DNA of 64,000 nt from Clostridia bacterium (GTDB lineage: Bacteria; Bacillota; Clostridia; Oscillospirales; Acutalibacteraceae). Both the position numbers and the translations under genes were made by a program. The stretch covers positions 1-64,000 of the forward strand of contig JAFYNR010000030.1 in NCBI GenBank assembly GCA_017548045.1. Reading direction: 5' to 3'. The notes beneath the pieces were generated by a model, which did not search any database, had not been told where the DNA came from, and saw only the letters and a list, made by a program, of their open reading frames with translations. Shown piece after piece: positions 35,412 through 43,972 of this stretch (the stretch's first letter is position 1; each line of letters opens with the position of its first letter).

Positions 35412-36800
35412 TCACTGCCTTTCTTCAAGCATTTTAATCATTATTTTTGCCGCCTTGTAGATATCTCCGCATCCGAGAGTAATAATGAGATCTCCCTTTT
35501 CCGCATTGTCAACGGCGTATTTTGCAACCTCATCAAAAGTGTTGAACCACACACTTCCGGGAATCTTTTCAGCAAGCTGAGAGGTATAAATACCGTATGT
35601 GTTAACCTCTCTTGAACCCATTATTTCAGTCATTATACATTTATCGGGAATTTTCAGAACTCTCACAAACTCATCAAAAAGAATGGACGTTCTTGAATAG
35701 GTGAAAGGCTGGAACACCGCCCAAACTTTATTGAACCCCATTTTCATCGCAGTGTTGAGAGTAACCTCAAGCTCCTTGGGATGATGTGCATAATCGTCAG
35801 CAATCGTAATTCCGTTAAGTTTTGCAAGAATTTCAAATCTTCTGCCTGCACCTGCAAAATCCGCAATTCCTTTTACACATTGCTCAAAGTCTACACCCGA
35901 TTCCATAGCGGATGCGGTAACAGCAAGTGCATTGTAGACGTGATGCTTTCCCGGGACTCCGAGAGTGATTCTGCCGAGATTTTCACCGTATCTTTTCAAA
36001 ACAAAAGATGCAAATTCATTTTCAAGCTGAACATCAACCGCCTGATAATCATTCCCGTCGTTAAAGCCGAAAGTAACCAAAGGCTTGCCCGATTCATTTG
36101 CGGCAGGTATAACGGATTCGGCAGAATGAATATCATCACCGTTATAAATAATCATTTTCGTTGCCATTGAAGCAAACTTTGTAAATGATCTCTTCAAGTT
36201 TTCAAACGTTTTGAAGTAATCAAGATGATCCTCATCAACGTTAAGCACAACAGCAATATCGGGGGATAAATCAAGAAAAGTATCAACAAACTCACATGCC
36301 TCACAAACCATATGCTCACTGTGGCCTACAATGCCGTTTGAACCGGTCAGAGGCAGCTTGCCGCCAATTACAGCCGTGGGGTCAAAATCAGCCTCGATGA
36401 GCACCTGAGTAAGCATTGAGCAGGCTGTTGTTTTACCGTGCGTACCGCTTATGCATATGCTGTTGGGATAAATTCTTGTTACCGCACCGAGAAGCTTGCT
36501 TCTTTCAAACGTAGGTATACCCGATGCTTTTGCTGCAACGAGCTCAGGATTATCGGGAAGCAATGCAGCAGTGTAAACAATCATTTCAGCACCTATGATA
36601 TTTTCAGCCTTCTGACCCATAGTTACAGGGATACCAAGCGAACGGATGCGGGCAAGAGTATCCGTTTCGTTGTTATCGGAACCACTGAGCAAATATCCTT
36701 CCTTATGAAGAATTTCTGCAAGGGGACACATACCCGAACCCCCTATTCCGATGAAGTGAATACGCTTGACCTGCTTCAAAAGAACGTCTATCTCAAACAT
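35412..36800 (-). CDS. murC: UDP-N-acetylmuramate--L-alanine ligase
   Basis: 462 residues. Mur ligase motifs: FIGIGGSGMCPLAEIL at the N-terminus, the ATP loop SGTHGKTTACSML, LNVDEDHLDYF and the C-terminal DDYAHHPKELEVTL. It adds L-alanine to UDP-MurNAc in cytoplasmic peptidoglycan synthesis. It is not in a dcw cluster here but stands alone upstream of lacZ. AAAGGAGAA precedes ATG 36800; a TATAAT-like -10 lies about 35 bases upstream without a good -35. Confidence 0.96.
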   Translation of the reverse strand: MFEIDVLLKQVKRIHFIGIGGSGMCPLAEILHKEGYLLSGSDNNETDTLARIRSLGIPVTMGQKAENIIGAEMIVYTAALLPDNPELVAAKASGIPTFERSKLLGAVTRIYPNSICISGTHGKTTACSMLTQVLIEADFDPTAVIGGKLPLTGSNGIVGHSEHMVCEACEFVDTFLDLSPDIAVVLNVDEDHLDYFKTFENLKRSFTKFASMATKMIIYNGDDIHSAESVIPAANESGKPLVTFGFNDGNDYQAVDVQLENEFASFVLKRYGENLGRITLGVPGKHHVYNALAVTASAMESGVDFEQCVKGIADFAGAGRRFEILAKLNGITIADDYAHHPKELEVTLNTAMKMGFNKVWAVFQPFTYSRTSILFDEFVRVLKIPDKCIMTEIMGSREVNTYGIYTSQLAEKIPGSVWFNTFDEVAKYAVDNAEKGDLIITLGCGDIYKAAKIMIKMLEERQ

Positions 36801-36890
36801 CTTCTATTCTCCTTTTGAATATACTGCTTTTATTATATAACATTGTTTTCAAAAAATAAAGAGAAATTTTACTAAAATATTGTGTTTTTG

Positions 36891-36941
36891 CCCTGTAACA
36901 GACGTTTGTCTGAAACCATAAAATGATAGTAAATTACAGGG
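36891..36941 (+). repeat. Nested inverted repeats in the dpaA leader, 3' arm touching the Shine-Dalgarno
   Basis: Outer arms CCCTGTAA (36891-36898) and TTACAGGG (36934-36941) are perfect complements; the right arm runs into the GGGAGGTG ribosome binding site. Just inside the left arm lies a second perfect repeat, CAGAC-GTTT-GTCTG (36899-36912). Confidence 0.5.
36898..36926 (+). promoter_or_regulatory. Candidate sigma-K promoter for dpaAB
   Basis: AC at 36898-36899, then 17 bases, then CATAAAATG (36917-36925), eight of nine matches to the CATANNNTA -10 described for sigma-K. dpaAB is sigma-K-dependent in Bacillus, and sigK is 10 kb away. Inferred only from similarity. Confidence 0.35.
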
Positions 36942-36951
36942 AGGTGCAAAT

Positions 36952-37815
36952 ATGAAAAAAATCAACAGTTTTATTATTATCGGCGGTGACAGCAGACAGC
37001 TTTATATGGCTGATTATCTTTCATCTATGGGATATGAAGTAACGCTTTACGGCTTGCCGGAAGTAAACCGCAAATGTGCGGAAAACATAAAAAATTCCAT
37101 CAGCAGTGCCGATTGCATTATTCTTCCTCTGCCTGTCACAAAAGACAACAAATATATTTATTCAATTGTTCAGATGAGAGAAACGGCAGATGAGATATTT
37201 TCTATGATTAATGAAAATCAGCTTGTTTTTGCCGGTATGCTGAGCAAAGGTTTCGAAACAAAAATCAAGAAAAAAACAGACTGCATATACGATTACTTCA
37301 AGCTTGAAGAAGTAACCGTTATGAATACCGTTCCCACAGTGCAGGGGATTATAAAAGCAATGATTGATAACATCGAATATACCGTTCATTCAAGCAAATG
37401 TGCCGTTTTCGGATACGGACGCGTTGCAAGGCTTACGGCCGATACGCTTTCTTCCCTGGGTGCTGATGTTACCATTGCAGCACGGAAAAGCGGCGACATT
37501 GCAACTGCAAAAACCAAGGGATGCGGCGGAATTTATATTTCTGAATTCTGGAAGCAGGCAAATAAATTCGACATCATAATTAATACCGTTCCGTCACTTG
37601 TAATCAACAAAAAAATACTTGAAGCCGTAAAAAGCGATTGCCTTATCATTGACGTTGCATCGTCACCCTTCGGTACGGATTTTGCCTGTGCATACGAACT
37701 TGGTATAAAAGCGATACAGTGCTCGTCTCTTCCCGGCAAGGTTGCCCCGAAAACAGCAGGAAAAATTATTGCTGACGGAATTCTTAACATTATAAAGGAG
37801 GGGGAATATGAGTAA
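36952..37815 (+). CDS. dpaA: Dipicolinate synthase subunit A
   Basis: 287 residues (spoVFA). N-terminal FIIIGGDSRQLYMADYLSSMGYEV, then CIILPLPVTKDN and the Rossmann segment VFGYGRVARLTADTLSSLGADV typical of DpaA. With DpaB it oxidises the dihydrodipicolinate-pathway intermediate to dipicolinic acid in the mother cell, for uptake into the forespore core. GGGAGGTG precedes ATG 36952. Its end overlaps dpaB by eight bases. The presence of dpaAB, rather than an Etf-based route, is informative for clostridial spore formers. Confidence 0.96.
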   Translation: MKKINSFIIIGGDSRQLYMADYLSSMGYEVTLYGLPEVNRKCAENIKNSISSADCIILPLPVTKDNKYIYSIVQMRETADEIFSMINENQLVFAGMLSKGFETKIKKKTDCIYDYFKLEEVTVMNTVPTVQGIIKAMIDNIEYTVHSSKCAVFGYGRVARLTADTLSSLGADVTIAARKSGDIATAKTKGCGGIYISEFWKQANKFDIIINTVPSLVINKKILEAVKSDCLIIDVASSPFGTDFACAYELGIKAIQCSSLPGKVAPKTAGKIIADGILNIIKEGEYE

Positions 37816-38380
37816 ACTCTGTATAGGTTTTGCAATCTGCGGTTCATTCTGCACGTTTGAAAAGGCAAAAGAACAGATAAGATTTCTTTGCAATGACGGA
37901 AACACCGTTATTCCGATTATGTCATATAATGCCTATTCAACTGACACACGCTTCGGTAAAGCCTGTGAGCATATAGCGGAAATAGAAGAAATAACAGGCA
38001 AAAAAATTATTTCAAGCATTTCCGATGCCGAGCCGATCGGACCTAAGAAAATGCTCGACATACTTGTTATTGAGCCTTGTACGGGCAACACACTCGCAAA
38101 GCTCGCAAACGGCATAACGGATACTCCCGTAACGTTGGCTGCAAAAGCTCATTTAAGAAACGACAGACCGCTCCTTATTGCCGTATCAACAAACGATGCG
38201 CTTTCGTCTTCAGCCGCAAATATAGGTAAACTTCTCAACACAAGAAATATATATTTTGTCCCTATGCGGCAGGATGACAGCAAAAATAAGCCAAGGTCGG
38301 TTGTTGCCGATTTTGAGAAAACAAACGAAGCAATAATATACGCGGTTGACGGCGTACAGCTGCAGCCTGTCATTTTCTGA
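37808..38380 (+). CDS. dpaB: Dipicolinate synthase subunit B
   Basis: 190 residues (spoVFB), flavoprotein fold. LCIGFAICGSFCTFEKAKEQI at the N-terminus, DILVIEPCTGNTLAKLANGITDTPVTLAAKAHLR in the middle and the C-terminal MRQDDSKNKPRSVVADF are diagnostic. It forms the functional synthase with DpaA. The start overlaps dpaA (37808-37815), with AAGGAGGGGG just upstream, so the two are translationally coupled. A terminator follows at 38387. Confidence 0.96.
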   Translation: MSKLCIGFAICGSFCTFEKAKEQIRFLCNDGNTVIPIMSYNAYSTDTRFGKACEHIAEIEEITGKKIISSISDAEPIGPKKMLDILVIEPCTGNTLAKLANGITDTPVTLAAKAHLRNDRPLLIAVSTNDALSSSAANIGKLLNTRNIYFVPMRQDDSKNKPRSVVADFEKTNEAIIYAVDGVQLQPVIF

Positions 38381-38386
38381 TTTTGT

Positions 38387-38420
38387 ACGGAGTATTGAAA
38401 TTTTCATTACTCCGTTTTTC
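38387..38420 (+). terminator. Terminator after dpaAB
   Basis: ACGGAGTA (38387-38394) pairs with TACTCCGT (38408-38415), then T residues. Confidence 0.82.
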
Positions 38421-38440
38421 ATAATTTTATCTGTCCGTAC

Positions 38441-38469
38441 TTGAAAAGTACATTGTTTGTTGATATAAT
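38441..38469 (+). promoter_or_regulatory. Sigma-A promoter of the tmk operon
   Basis: TTGAAA (38441-38446), 17-bp spacer, TATAAT (38464-38469), 31 bases upstream of ATG 38501. Confidence 0.88.
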
Positions 38470-38500
38470 GTTAATAATTATGGTGTAATATGGAGGAAGT

Positions 38501-39172
38501 ATGGACGGAAAGCTTATTGTAATCGAAGGTCTTGACGGAAGCGGAAAATCAACTCAAGAAAATCTCCTTAAAGAAAAACTTGCAGATATGGGCGTAAAGG
38601 TTAATTTTATCAAACTCCCGAATTATGATGACCCCGCCTGTGAGCTTGTCAAAATGTATCTTGCCGGCAGATTCGGAAAAAAGCCGGGCGATGTTAACGC
38701 TTATGCTGCTTCATCTTTTTTTGCGGTAGACAGATATGTAAGCTATAACTGTTTCTGGAAAGAAAAGTATCTTAACGGTGAAACTTTTCTTGCAGACAGG
38801 TACACAACCTCCAATGCATACCATCAGCTTACGAAAACACCCCGCCACGAGTGGGATGCATACCTTGAATGGCTCGAAGATTTCGAATACAATAAAATGG
38901 GTATACCCAAGCCCGACGCTGTTATTTACCTTGATATGCCTATTGAAGTTTCACAAAAACTTATGACAGGCAGGTATAATGGCGACGAAAGCAAAAAAGA
39001 TATTCACGAAAAGGATGTTGAATACCTTAACAGCTGCCGTGAAGCGGCAGATTATGCTTGCTCTAAACTGGGATGGTTCAGAATAAACTGCAGTGAAAAC
39101 GGCGAACCCTTGCCCGTTGAGGTTATTTCTCAATCGGTTCTCGAGGCCGTAAAATCAGCTTTGAACATATGA
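38501..39172 (+). CDS. tmk: Thymidylate kinase
   Basis: 223 residues, slightly longer than the usual 205-215. P-loop IEGLDGSGKST (8-18), DRYTTSNAYHQLTK for substrate and Lid, and VIYLDMPIEVS. It phosphorylates dTMP to dTDP. GGAGG precedes the ATG. First gene of a six-gene operon; its stop overlaps the next start by four bases (ATGA). Confidence 0.95.
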   Translation: MDGKLIVIEGLDGSGKSTQENLLKEKLADMGVKVNFIKLPNYDDPACELVKMYLAGRFGKKPGDVNAYAASSFFAVDRYVSYNCFWKEKYLNGETFLADRYTTSNAYHQLTKTPRHEWDAYLEWLEDFEYNKMGIPKPDAVIYLDMPIEVSQKLMTGRYNGDESKKDIHEKDVEYLNSCREAADYACSKLGWFRINCSENGEPLPVEVISQSVLEAVKSALNI

Positions 39173-39990
39173 TCAGACTTTACAAAGAAGACGATATAAA
39201 CGGAATAATCAGACTGTGGGAAGAAGCTTTCGGTGACACAGAAGCCGAAATACGATTTTTTCTTGACGGATGCCGTAAGCCTCTTACCGCATTGATATAT
39301 GAACTTGACGGCAAAATCGCCTCCATGCTGTTTTTGCTTGAAGGCGATATGCATATTAGCGGTGCAGATTACCCGTCATACTATCTGTATGCCGCCTGCA
39401 CATTAAAAAATTACCGCGGCAGAGGACTTATGGCCGAACTTCTGGATTCCGCAAAAGAAATTGCAGATAAGAACGGCAAATATTTTATATGCCTTAAACC
39501 TGCCGAAAAATCACTTTTTGATTTTTATGAAAAGCACGGATATAAAACTGTTTTCACGGCAAGAATCACAAAATATAACGCAGAAAAATCATTAATAAAC
39601 GACACAACCTGTAATGAAATACATCCTCAATTACTTCGGGATTCCGCATTTGAAGGGCACAGCTATTTCAAATGGGACAGGCAGTCGGTTGAATTTGCGT
39701 TTTTACACAATCAATTCTTCGGTGGAAACGCCTCCACAAACCGTAAAGGATATTCACTTTACACATCAGATGGCACAGAAAACGTCGTAAAGGAAACAAC
39801 CTTTACACACATTGAAGATGTAATCCGTACAATATCACATTATGAAAAACTTGTGAAAATTATTTTTCCGCCATGGGTTGATGCGGAAGGTGAAATCATA
39901 CCTTATGCAATGATTACCGCTGTTAACAGCGATGGCAGAAATTTAATTGATTCCGTTGAAAATGCATATCTGGGTCTCACCCTGGATTAG
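39169..39990 (+). CDS. GNAT-family N-acetyltransferase
   Basis: 273 residues. The N-terminal half is a GNAT domain: IRLYKEDDINGIIRLWEEAFGD at the start and the acetyl-CoA loop NYRGRGLMAELLDSA, then FYEKHGYKTVF. The C-terminal half (about 150-273) looks like a second, degenerate GNAT-like or sterol-carrier-like part, as in Eis-related proteins. Acceptor unknown. Its ATG overlaps the tmk stop, so the two are coupled. Confidence 0.85.
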   Translation: MIRLYKEDDINGIIRLWEEAFGDTEAEIRFFLDGCRKPLTALIYELDGKIASMLFLLEGDMHISGADYPSYYLYAACTLKNYRGRGLMAELLDSAKEIADKNGKYFICLKPAEKSLFDFYEKHGYKTVFTARITKYNAEKSLINDTTCNEIHPQLLRDSAFEGHSYFKWDRQSVEFAFLHNQFFGGNASTNRKGYSLYTSDGTENVVKETTFTHIEDVIRTISHYEKLVKIIFPPWVDAEGEIIPYAMITAVNSDGRNLIDSVENAYLGLTLD

Positions 39991-40003
39991 AAAGGTGATA
40001 TAT

Positions 40004-40546
40004 ATGCTTTATATGTTTTTCGCAGACGGCTTTGAAGAGGTTGAAGCCGTTGCTGCGCTTGACGTTGTAAGACGTGCAGGCATTGAAATAAAAAGCGTCG
40101 GAGTAGTCAATAAAACGGTGAAAGGCTCTCACGGAATAAGTATAGTATGCGACGTTACTGATTCCGAAGTCACTGCCGACAAAGAGCTTTCCGGCATTAT
40201 ACTTCCCGGCGGAATGCCCGGTACAACCAACCTTCTGAGTAGTAAAAAGGTTAATGAATTCATTGATTTTTGTTCAGAAAATAATCTTCTTCTTGCCGCA
40301 ATCTGTGCAGCACCTATGATTTTGGGCAGAAAAGGTCTTCTTAACGAACATAAAGCTGTTTGCTTTCCCGGGTTTGAAGATGAGCTTACAGGTGCAGAAA
40401 TTTCCGAAGAATTCGTTTGTACCGACAGTAACATAATCACCGCCAAGGGTATGGGCAGCGCAATCAATTTCGGTTTGGCGATTACTTCTTATTTCAAGGG
40501 TACTGCGGCTGCTGATTCTCTTAAGGCTACACTCCAATGCTCATAA
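40004..40546 (+). CDS. DJ-1/PfpI-family protein
   Basis: 180 residues, the usual DJ-1 length. FFADGFEEVEAVAALDVVRRAGI carries the conserved Glu, IILPGGMPGTTNL follows, and C101 in LAAICAAPMIL is the nucleophile-elbow cysteine. Family members act on damaged or carbonyl-modified molecules or as chaperones; the role here is not defined. ATG 40004 is preceded by AAAGGTG; the frame extends 19 codons upstream into the GNAT gene and is rejected. Overlaps the next gene by ten bases. Confidence 0.9.
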   Translation: MLYMFFADGFEEVEAVAALDVVRRAGIEIKSVGVVNKTVKGSHGISIVCDVTDSEVTADKELSGIILPGGMPGTTNLLSSKKVNEFIDFCSENNLLLAAICAAPMILGRKGLLNEHKAVCFPGFEDELTGAEISEEFVCTDSNIITAKGMGSAINFGLAITSYFKGTAAADSLKATLQCS

Positions 40547-41100
40547 CGGATAAGATAAAGCTCCGCACACTGTTCAAGTCGGTGAGAAACGGTATGGATG
40601 CTGAGTGTAAAAAAAATCTTGATTCTTCAATTTTAACAAGACTTGTAAATTCGGATGTTTATAAAAATGCAACACTGATTCTCACTTATATCTCATTCGG
40701 CAGTGAAGTGGATACAACGGAGCTTATAAAATATTCTCTTTCAGTCGGAAAGCGGATTGCCGTACCTTATTGCTCCGGAAATCAGATGGATTTTTATGAA
40801 ATATCCGATATAAGCGATACTGTAAACGGCAGATTCGGTATACCGACCGTTAAACCGGGGAATAATCATCTTATAACCGATTTTAATAATGCAATCTGCA
40901 TCGTTCCGGGTCTTTCATTTGATGCAGAAGGCGGAAGACTCGGTTACGGCGGAGGATTTTACGACAGATTTCTTGTTGATAAAAAAATCCGTACCGTCGC
41001 TCTTTCTTATGAGAGATGCATGTACCGATCAATCCCAACCGATAAATACGATATATCCGTTTCTGATATTATAACCGAAAACAGACATTATAAACTCTGA
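40537..41100 (+). CDS. 5-formyltetrahydrofolate cyclo-ligase
   Basis: 187 residues. Conserved VPGLSFDAEGGRLGYGGGFYDRFL (ATP and folate site) and TYISFGSEVDT are diagnostic of 5-FCL. It converts 5-formyl-THF to 5,10-methenyl-THF using ATP, recycling folate; relevant to thymidylate supply along with tmk. Its start lies within the DJ-1 gene (ten-base overlap) and mltG follows by 17 bases. Confidence 0.94.
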   Translation: MLITDKIKLRTLFKSVRNGMDAECKKNLDSSILTRLVNSDVYKNATLILTYISFGSEVDTTELIKYSLSVGKRIAVPYCSGNQMDFYEISDISDTVNGRFGIPTVKPGNNHLITDFNNAICIVPGLSFDAEGGRLGYGGGFYDRFLVDKKIRTVALSYERCMYRSIPTDKYDISVSDIITENRHYKL

Positions 41101-41117
41101 AAAGGGAGGGTATACAT

Positions 41118-42506
41118 ATGAATAATGATGCCAACAACAATATGAACGGACGAAAAAAGCCCTTTGAGGTTCATATTGAAGATGACGGTTTTCTCAGCCC
41201 CGAAGCACTCGAAAATATTAAACCGACTGAAAAAATACAAAAGAAAAAATTTGAAGTTCATATTGACGAAAATGCTCTTGCACCCGAAACCGATGACCAT
41301 ACGCCGCAGTATAAGGGTGAAGTGTATTTTTCCAACAGAAAGCCTTTAAGGCGGAATACTCAGCCTGCACAGCCTGCCGAAAGAAATCAGAATCAGAATA
41401 AAAACAAATCGATTAAAGCAAAGGCATTCAATTCAGTTCTTGCAATATTTATGGCAGTTGTTCTTGTGTTCACAACAGCTTTTTCGGCTATTGCAATCAC
41501 CTGCATAAACGACGTTCTTGCGCTTAACAGAAGCGAAGAGCTTGTTAAGGTTACAATCCCTCAGGGTTCAACAACCGACAGTATAATCAATATTCTCAGT
41601 GATGAAGGGCTTGTAAAGCAGAAAATGTTCTGCAAGCTCTACTATAACCTTGTCACTTTTCTCAAAAATCTTAATAAAGACCCGAAACCCGGTGATCCCG
41701 AATACCTCAGCGGCGTGTACTACGTTCAGAAAAATCTGGGTCTTGAGGGATATCTGAACGAATTTATGGAGGTTCAGAAAAGCGCAGATACCATTACTCT
41801 TGTTTTTCCCGAAGGCTGGACAATCTATCAGATGTTCGATAAAATCGCCGAATTCGGTGTATGCAGCAAAGAGCAGCTCATAGAGTCTATTCAGGGAACC
41901 GACTTTGAAAATGATTTTATCAAAGCTATTCCTCAGAACAGCAGCAGAACGTTTACTCTTGAGGGCTATCTCTACCCGGCAACTTATGAATTCTATGAAA
42001 AAAGCGACGCAAACTCAATAATCAGAAAATTCCTTGAGGCATCCGAAGACAAGTGGACCGATGAATATGAAGCCAGGAGAATTGAACTCGGTCTTACGAG
42101 GGATGAAGTTATCACAATAGCTTCAATAATCCAGCGCGAAGCCGCAAGCAAAAAACAGATGGGTCTTGTTTCATCGGTAATTCATAACAGACTCAACCAT
42201 TCCGTATCGTGGCCTTTGCTGGGCTGTGACTCTACAACAAACTATATATCAAGTTACGTTGCACCCAACGTGTCGTCTACTCTTGCTATGGCATACGAGA
42301 GCGCATATGACACTTACAGTCAGCAGGGTCTTCCTCCCGGACCTATCTGCAACCCCGGCGACGATGCAATTAACGCTGCTCTTTTCCCCGAAGATACGAA
42401 CTATTTCTACTTCAGACACGATAAATACGGCCAAATATATATGGCGAGAACCCAGGCAGAACACGATGCAAACGGCAGAGAGGTTCTTCGTGTTAACAGC
42501 CGATAG
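41118..42506 (+). CDS. mltG: Endolytic murein transglycosylase MltG
   Basis: 462 residues. A long charged cytoplasmic N-terminus (about 1-100) precedes one transmembrane helix (SVLAIFMAVVLVFTTAFSAI), a LysM-like part with VTIPQGSTTDSIINIL, and the YceG catalytic domain: FPEGWTIYQMF, LEGYLYPATYEF, IIQREAASK (catalytic Glu), SVIHNRLN and LPPGPICNPG. It cuts nascent glycan strands and helps set their length. GGGAGGG precedes the ATG. The order mltG then U32 peptidase matches the Bacillus yrrL-yrrN/O neighbourhood. Confidence 0.95.
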   Translation: MNNDANNNMNGRKKPFEVHIEDDGFLSPEALENIKPTEKIQKKKFEVHIDENALAPETDDHTPQYKGEVYFSNRKPLRRNTQPAQPAERNQNQNKNKSIKAKAFNSVLAIFMAVVLVFTTAFSAIAITCINDVLALNRSEELVKVTIPQGSTTDSIINILSDEGLVKQKMFCKLYYNLVTFLKNLNKDPKPGDPEYLSGVYYVQKNLGLEGYLNEFMEVQKSADTITLVFPEGWTIYQMFDKIAEFGVCSKEQLIESIQGTDFENDFIKAIPQNSSRTFTLEGYLYPATYEFYEKSDANSIIRKFLEASEDKWTDEYEARRIELGLTRDEVITIASIIQREAASKKQMGLVSSVIHNRLNHSVSWPLLGCDSTTNYISSYVAPNVSSTLAMAYESAYDTYSQQGLPPGPICNPGDDAINAALFPEDTNYFYFRHDKYGQIYMARTQAEHDANGREVLRVNSR

Positions 42507-42516
42507 GAGATAATTT

Positions 42517-43767
42517 ATGTTTCAGATTTCCAAACCCGAATTGCTTGCGCCGGCAGGAGATACCGAAAGACTTGTTGCGGCAGTTGAATACGGTGCCGAT
42601 GCGGTTTACCTTGGTTCTGATTGCTTCGGCATGAGGACTGCGGCGGCAAGCTTCGGAGGAGATGAATTAAAAAAGGCTTGTGATTATGCTCACTCAAAAG
42701 GGGTGAAGGTTTACCTCACCTGCAACACGGTGCCCCGTAATGATGAGCTTAACAATCTTCCTTCATTCATTGAATACGCCTCAGACAGCGGTGTCGATGC
42801 GTTCATCGTCACAGATATCGGAGTAATGAAAGCAGTTCAGAAGTATGCACCCGATAAGGAGATTCATATTTCTACGCAAGCGGGTATAACAAACTACGCA
42901 TCGGCTTGTGCATTTTATGAAATGGGCGCCAAAAGAATTGTTACCGCAAGAGAGCTTTCACTTGAAGAAATAGCTGAAATCCGAGCAAAAACACCTAAAG
43001 ACCTTGAAATAGAATCCTTTGTTCACGGTGCGATGTGTGTATCTTTTTCGGGCAGATGCCTTCTCTCGAATTATATGACCGGTAGAGATTCAAACAGAGG
43101 CGATTGTGCTCAGCCCTGCCGTTGGAGATACTCTTTACTCGAAGAAAAGCGTCCCGGTGAATATTTTCCTATTGAGCAGGATAACACCGGCACTTACATA
43201 ATGAATTCAAGAGATATGTGCCTTATTGAGCATATTGCGGCTTTGACAGAGGCAGGCATAAACAGCTTCAAAATTGAAGGCAGAGCAAAATCTGCATACT
43301 ATACCGCCGTTTCCGTCAACGCATACCGCTGTGCCATTGACGGCTATGAAAAATCCGGTTATTCAAGCGATTACAAACCCGAACAATGGATACTTGACGA
43401 AGTAAGGAAAGTCAGCAACAGGCAGTATTGCACAGGCTTCTATTTCTCAACTCCCATGGATGATGCTCAGATATTTTACAACGGCGGATATGTCCGTGAG
43501 TGGGACGTTGCGGCTATTGCAGAAAAGTGGGAGAACGGGGTTCTCTATGCTTCACAGCGTAACAGATTTTTCAACGGCGATGAACTGGAAATTATGGTTA
43601 AAGGAATTGAGCCCGTAAGAGTTACCGTAAATAATCTCAGAAACGAAGAAGGGGAGCTTATTGATAATGCACCTCATCCTATGATGAAGCTCAGTTTTGA
43701 GTGTCCCGTTGAAGTGCCTGAAGGCTCATATCTGAGAATGCAGAGAAAGAACGGCATCATACTTTAA
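42517..43767 (+). CDS. trhP: U32-family protein, probable tRNA hydroxylation protein TrhP
   Basis: 416 residues. U32 signature: PELLAPAGDTERLVAAVEYGADAVYLG, IHISTQAGITN, TARELSLEEI, and the cysteine cluster GAMCVSFSGRCLLS ... DCAQPCRW likely to bind an iron-sulfur cluster. U32 proteins of this size next to mltG act in 5-hydroxyuridine formation at tRNA wobble position 34 in Bacillus and E. coli; older annotation calls them collagenase-like peptidases. Last gene of the tmk operon, with two successive hairpins downstream. Confidence 0.9.
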   Translation: MFQISKPELLAPAGDTERLVAAVEYGADAVYLGSDCFGMRTAAASFGGDELKKACDYAHSKGVKVYLTCNTVPRNDELNNLPSFIEYASDSGVDAFIVTDIGVMKAVQKYAPDKEIHISTQAGITNYASACAFYEMGAKRIVTARELSLEEIAEIRAKTPKDLEIESFVHGAMCVSFSGRCLLSNYMTGRDSNRGDCAQPCRWRYSLLEEKRPGEYFPIEQDNTGTYIMNSRDMCLIEHIAALTEAGINSFKIEGRAKSAYYTAVSVNAYRCAIDGYEKSGYSSDYKPEQWILDEVRKVSNRQYCTGFYFSTPMDDAQIFYNGGYVREWDVAAIAEKWENGVLYASQRNRFFNGDELEIMVKGIEPVRVTVNNLRNEEGELIDNAPHPMMKLSFECPVEVPEGSYLRMQRKNGIIL

Positions 43768-43784
43768 TATCGAATATGCCGTTC
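43749..43784 (+). repeat. Hairpin at the end of the trhP gene
   Basis: GAACGGCAT (43749-43757) is complementary to ATGCCGTTC (43776-43784). The left arm is the coding end of the gene. There is no T-tract; the true terminator follows. The arm TGCCGTTC recurs in the hairpin at 48238-48274. Confidence 0.6.
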
Positions 43785-43797
43785 ATTATACAACTCA

Positions 43798-43828
43798 GCA
43801 CCCGCCACAAAACGGCGGGTGTTTTTTT
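43798..43828 (+). terminator. Terminator of the tmk-trhP operon
   Basis: CACCCGCC (43799-43806) pairs with GGCGGGTG (43814-43821), followed by seven T residues. Confidence 0.95.
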
Positions 43829-43885
43829 GTCCTTTTTATCGGTCATAAACCGAAGTATAATGTTACATATAAAGATAAATATTAA

Positions 43886-43897
43886 ACAATATATTGT
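43886..43897. repeat. 12-bp perfect palindrome upstream of the topoisomerase promoter
   Basis: ACAATATATTGT reads the same on both strands and ends eight bases before the -35 box. Possible operator; A+T-rich, so chance is not excluded. Confidence 0.35.
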
Positions 43898-43905
43898 CGC
43901 AAAAC

Positions 43906-43933
43906 TTGACTTTGATTCAAGATGTGGTATAAT
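43906..43933 (+). promoter_or_regulatory. Sigma-A promoter of the topoisomerase pair
   Basis: TTGACT (43906-43911), 16-bp spacer, TATAAT (43928-43933) preceded by TGG (extended -10), 40 bases before ATG 43973. Confidence 0.85.
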
Positions 43934-43972
43934 AGTATCGGTAAAAATTGCGCATTTTGGGAGGATTATCTT

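Noticed and set aside
42517-43767. Collagenase-like protease annotation for the U32 protein
   Set aside because: The size, cysteine cluster and mltG neighbourhood fit the tRNA hydroxylation proteins better than a secreted collagenase; there is no signal peptide.
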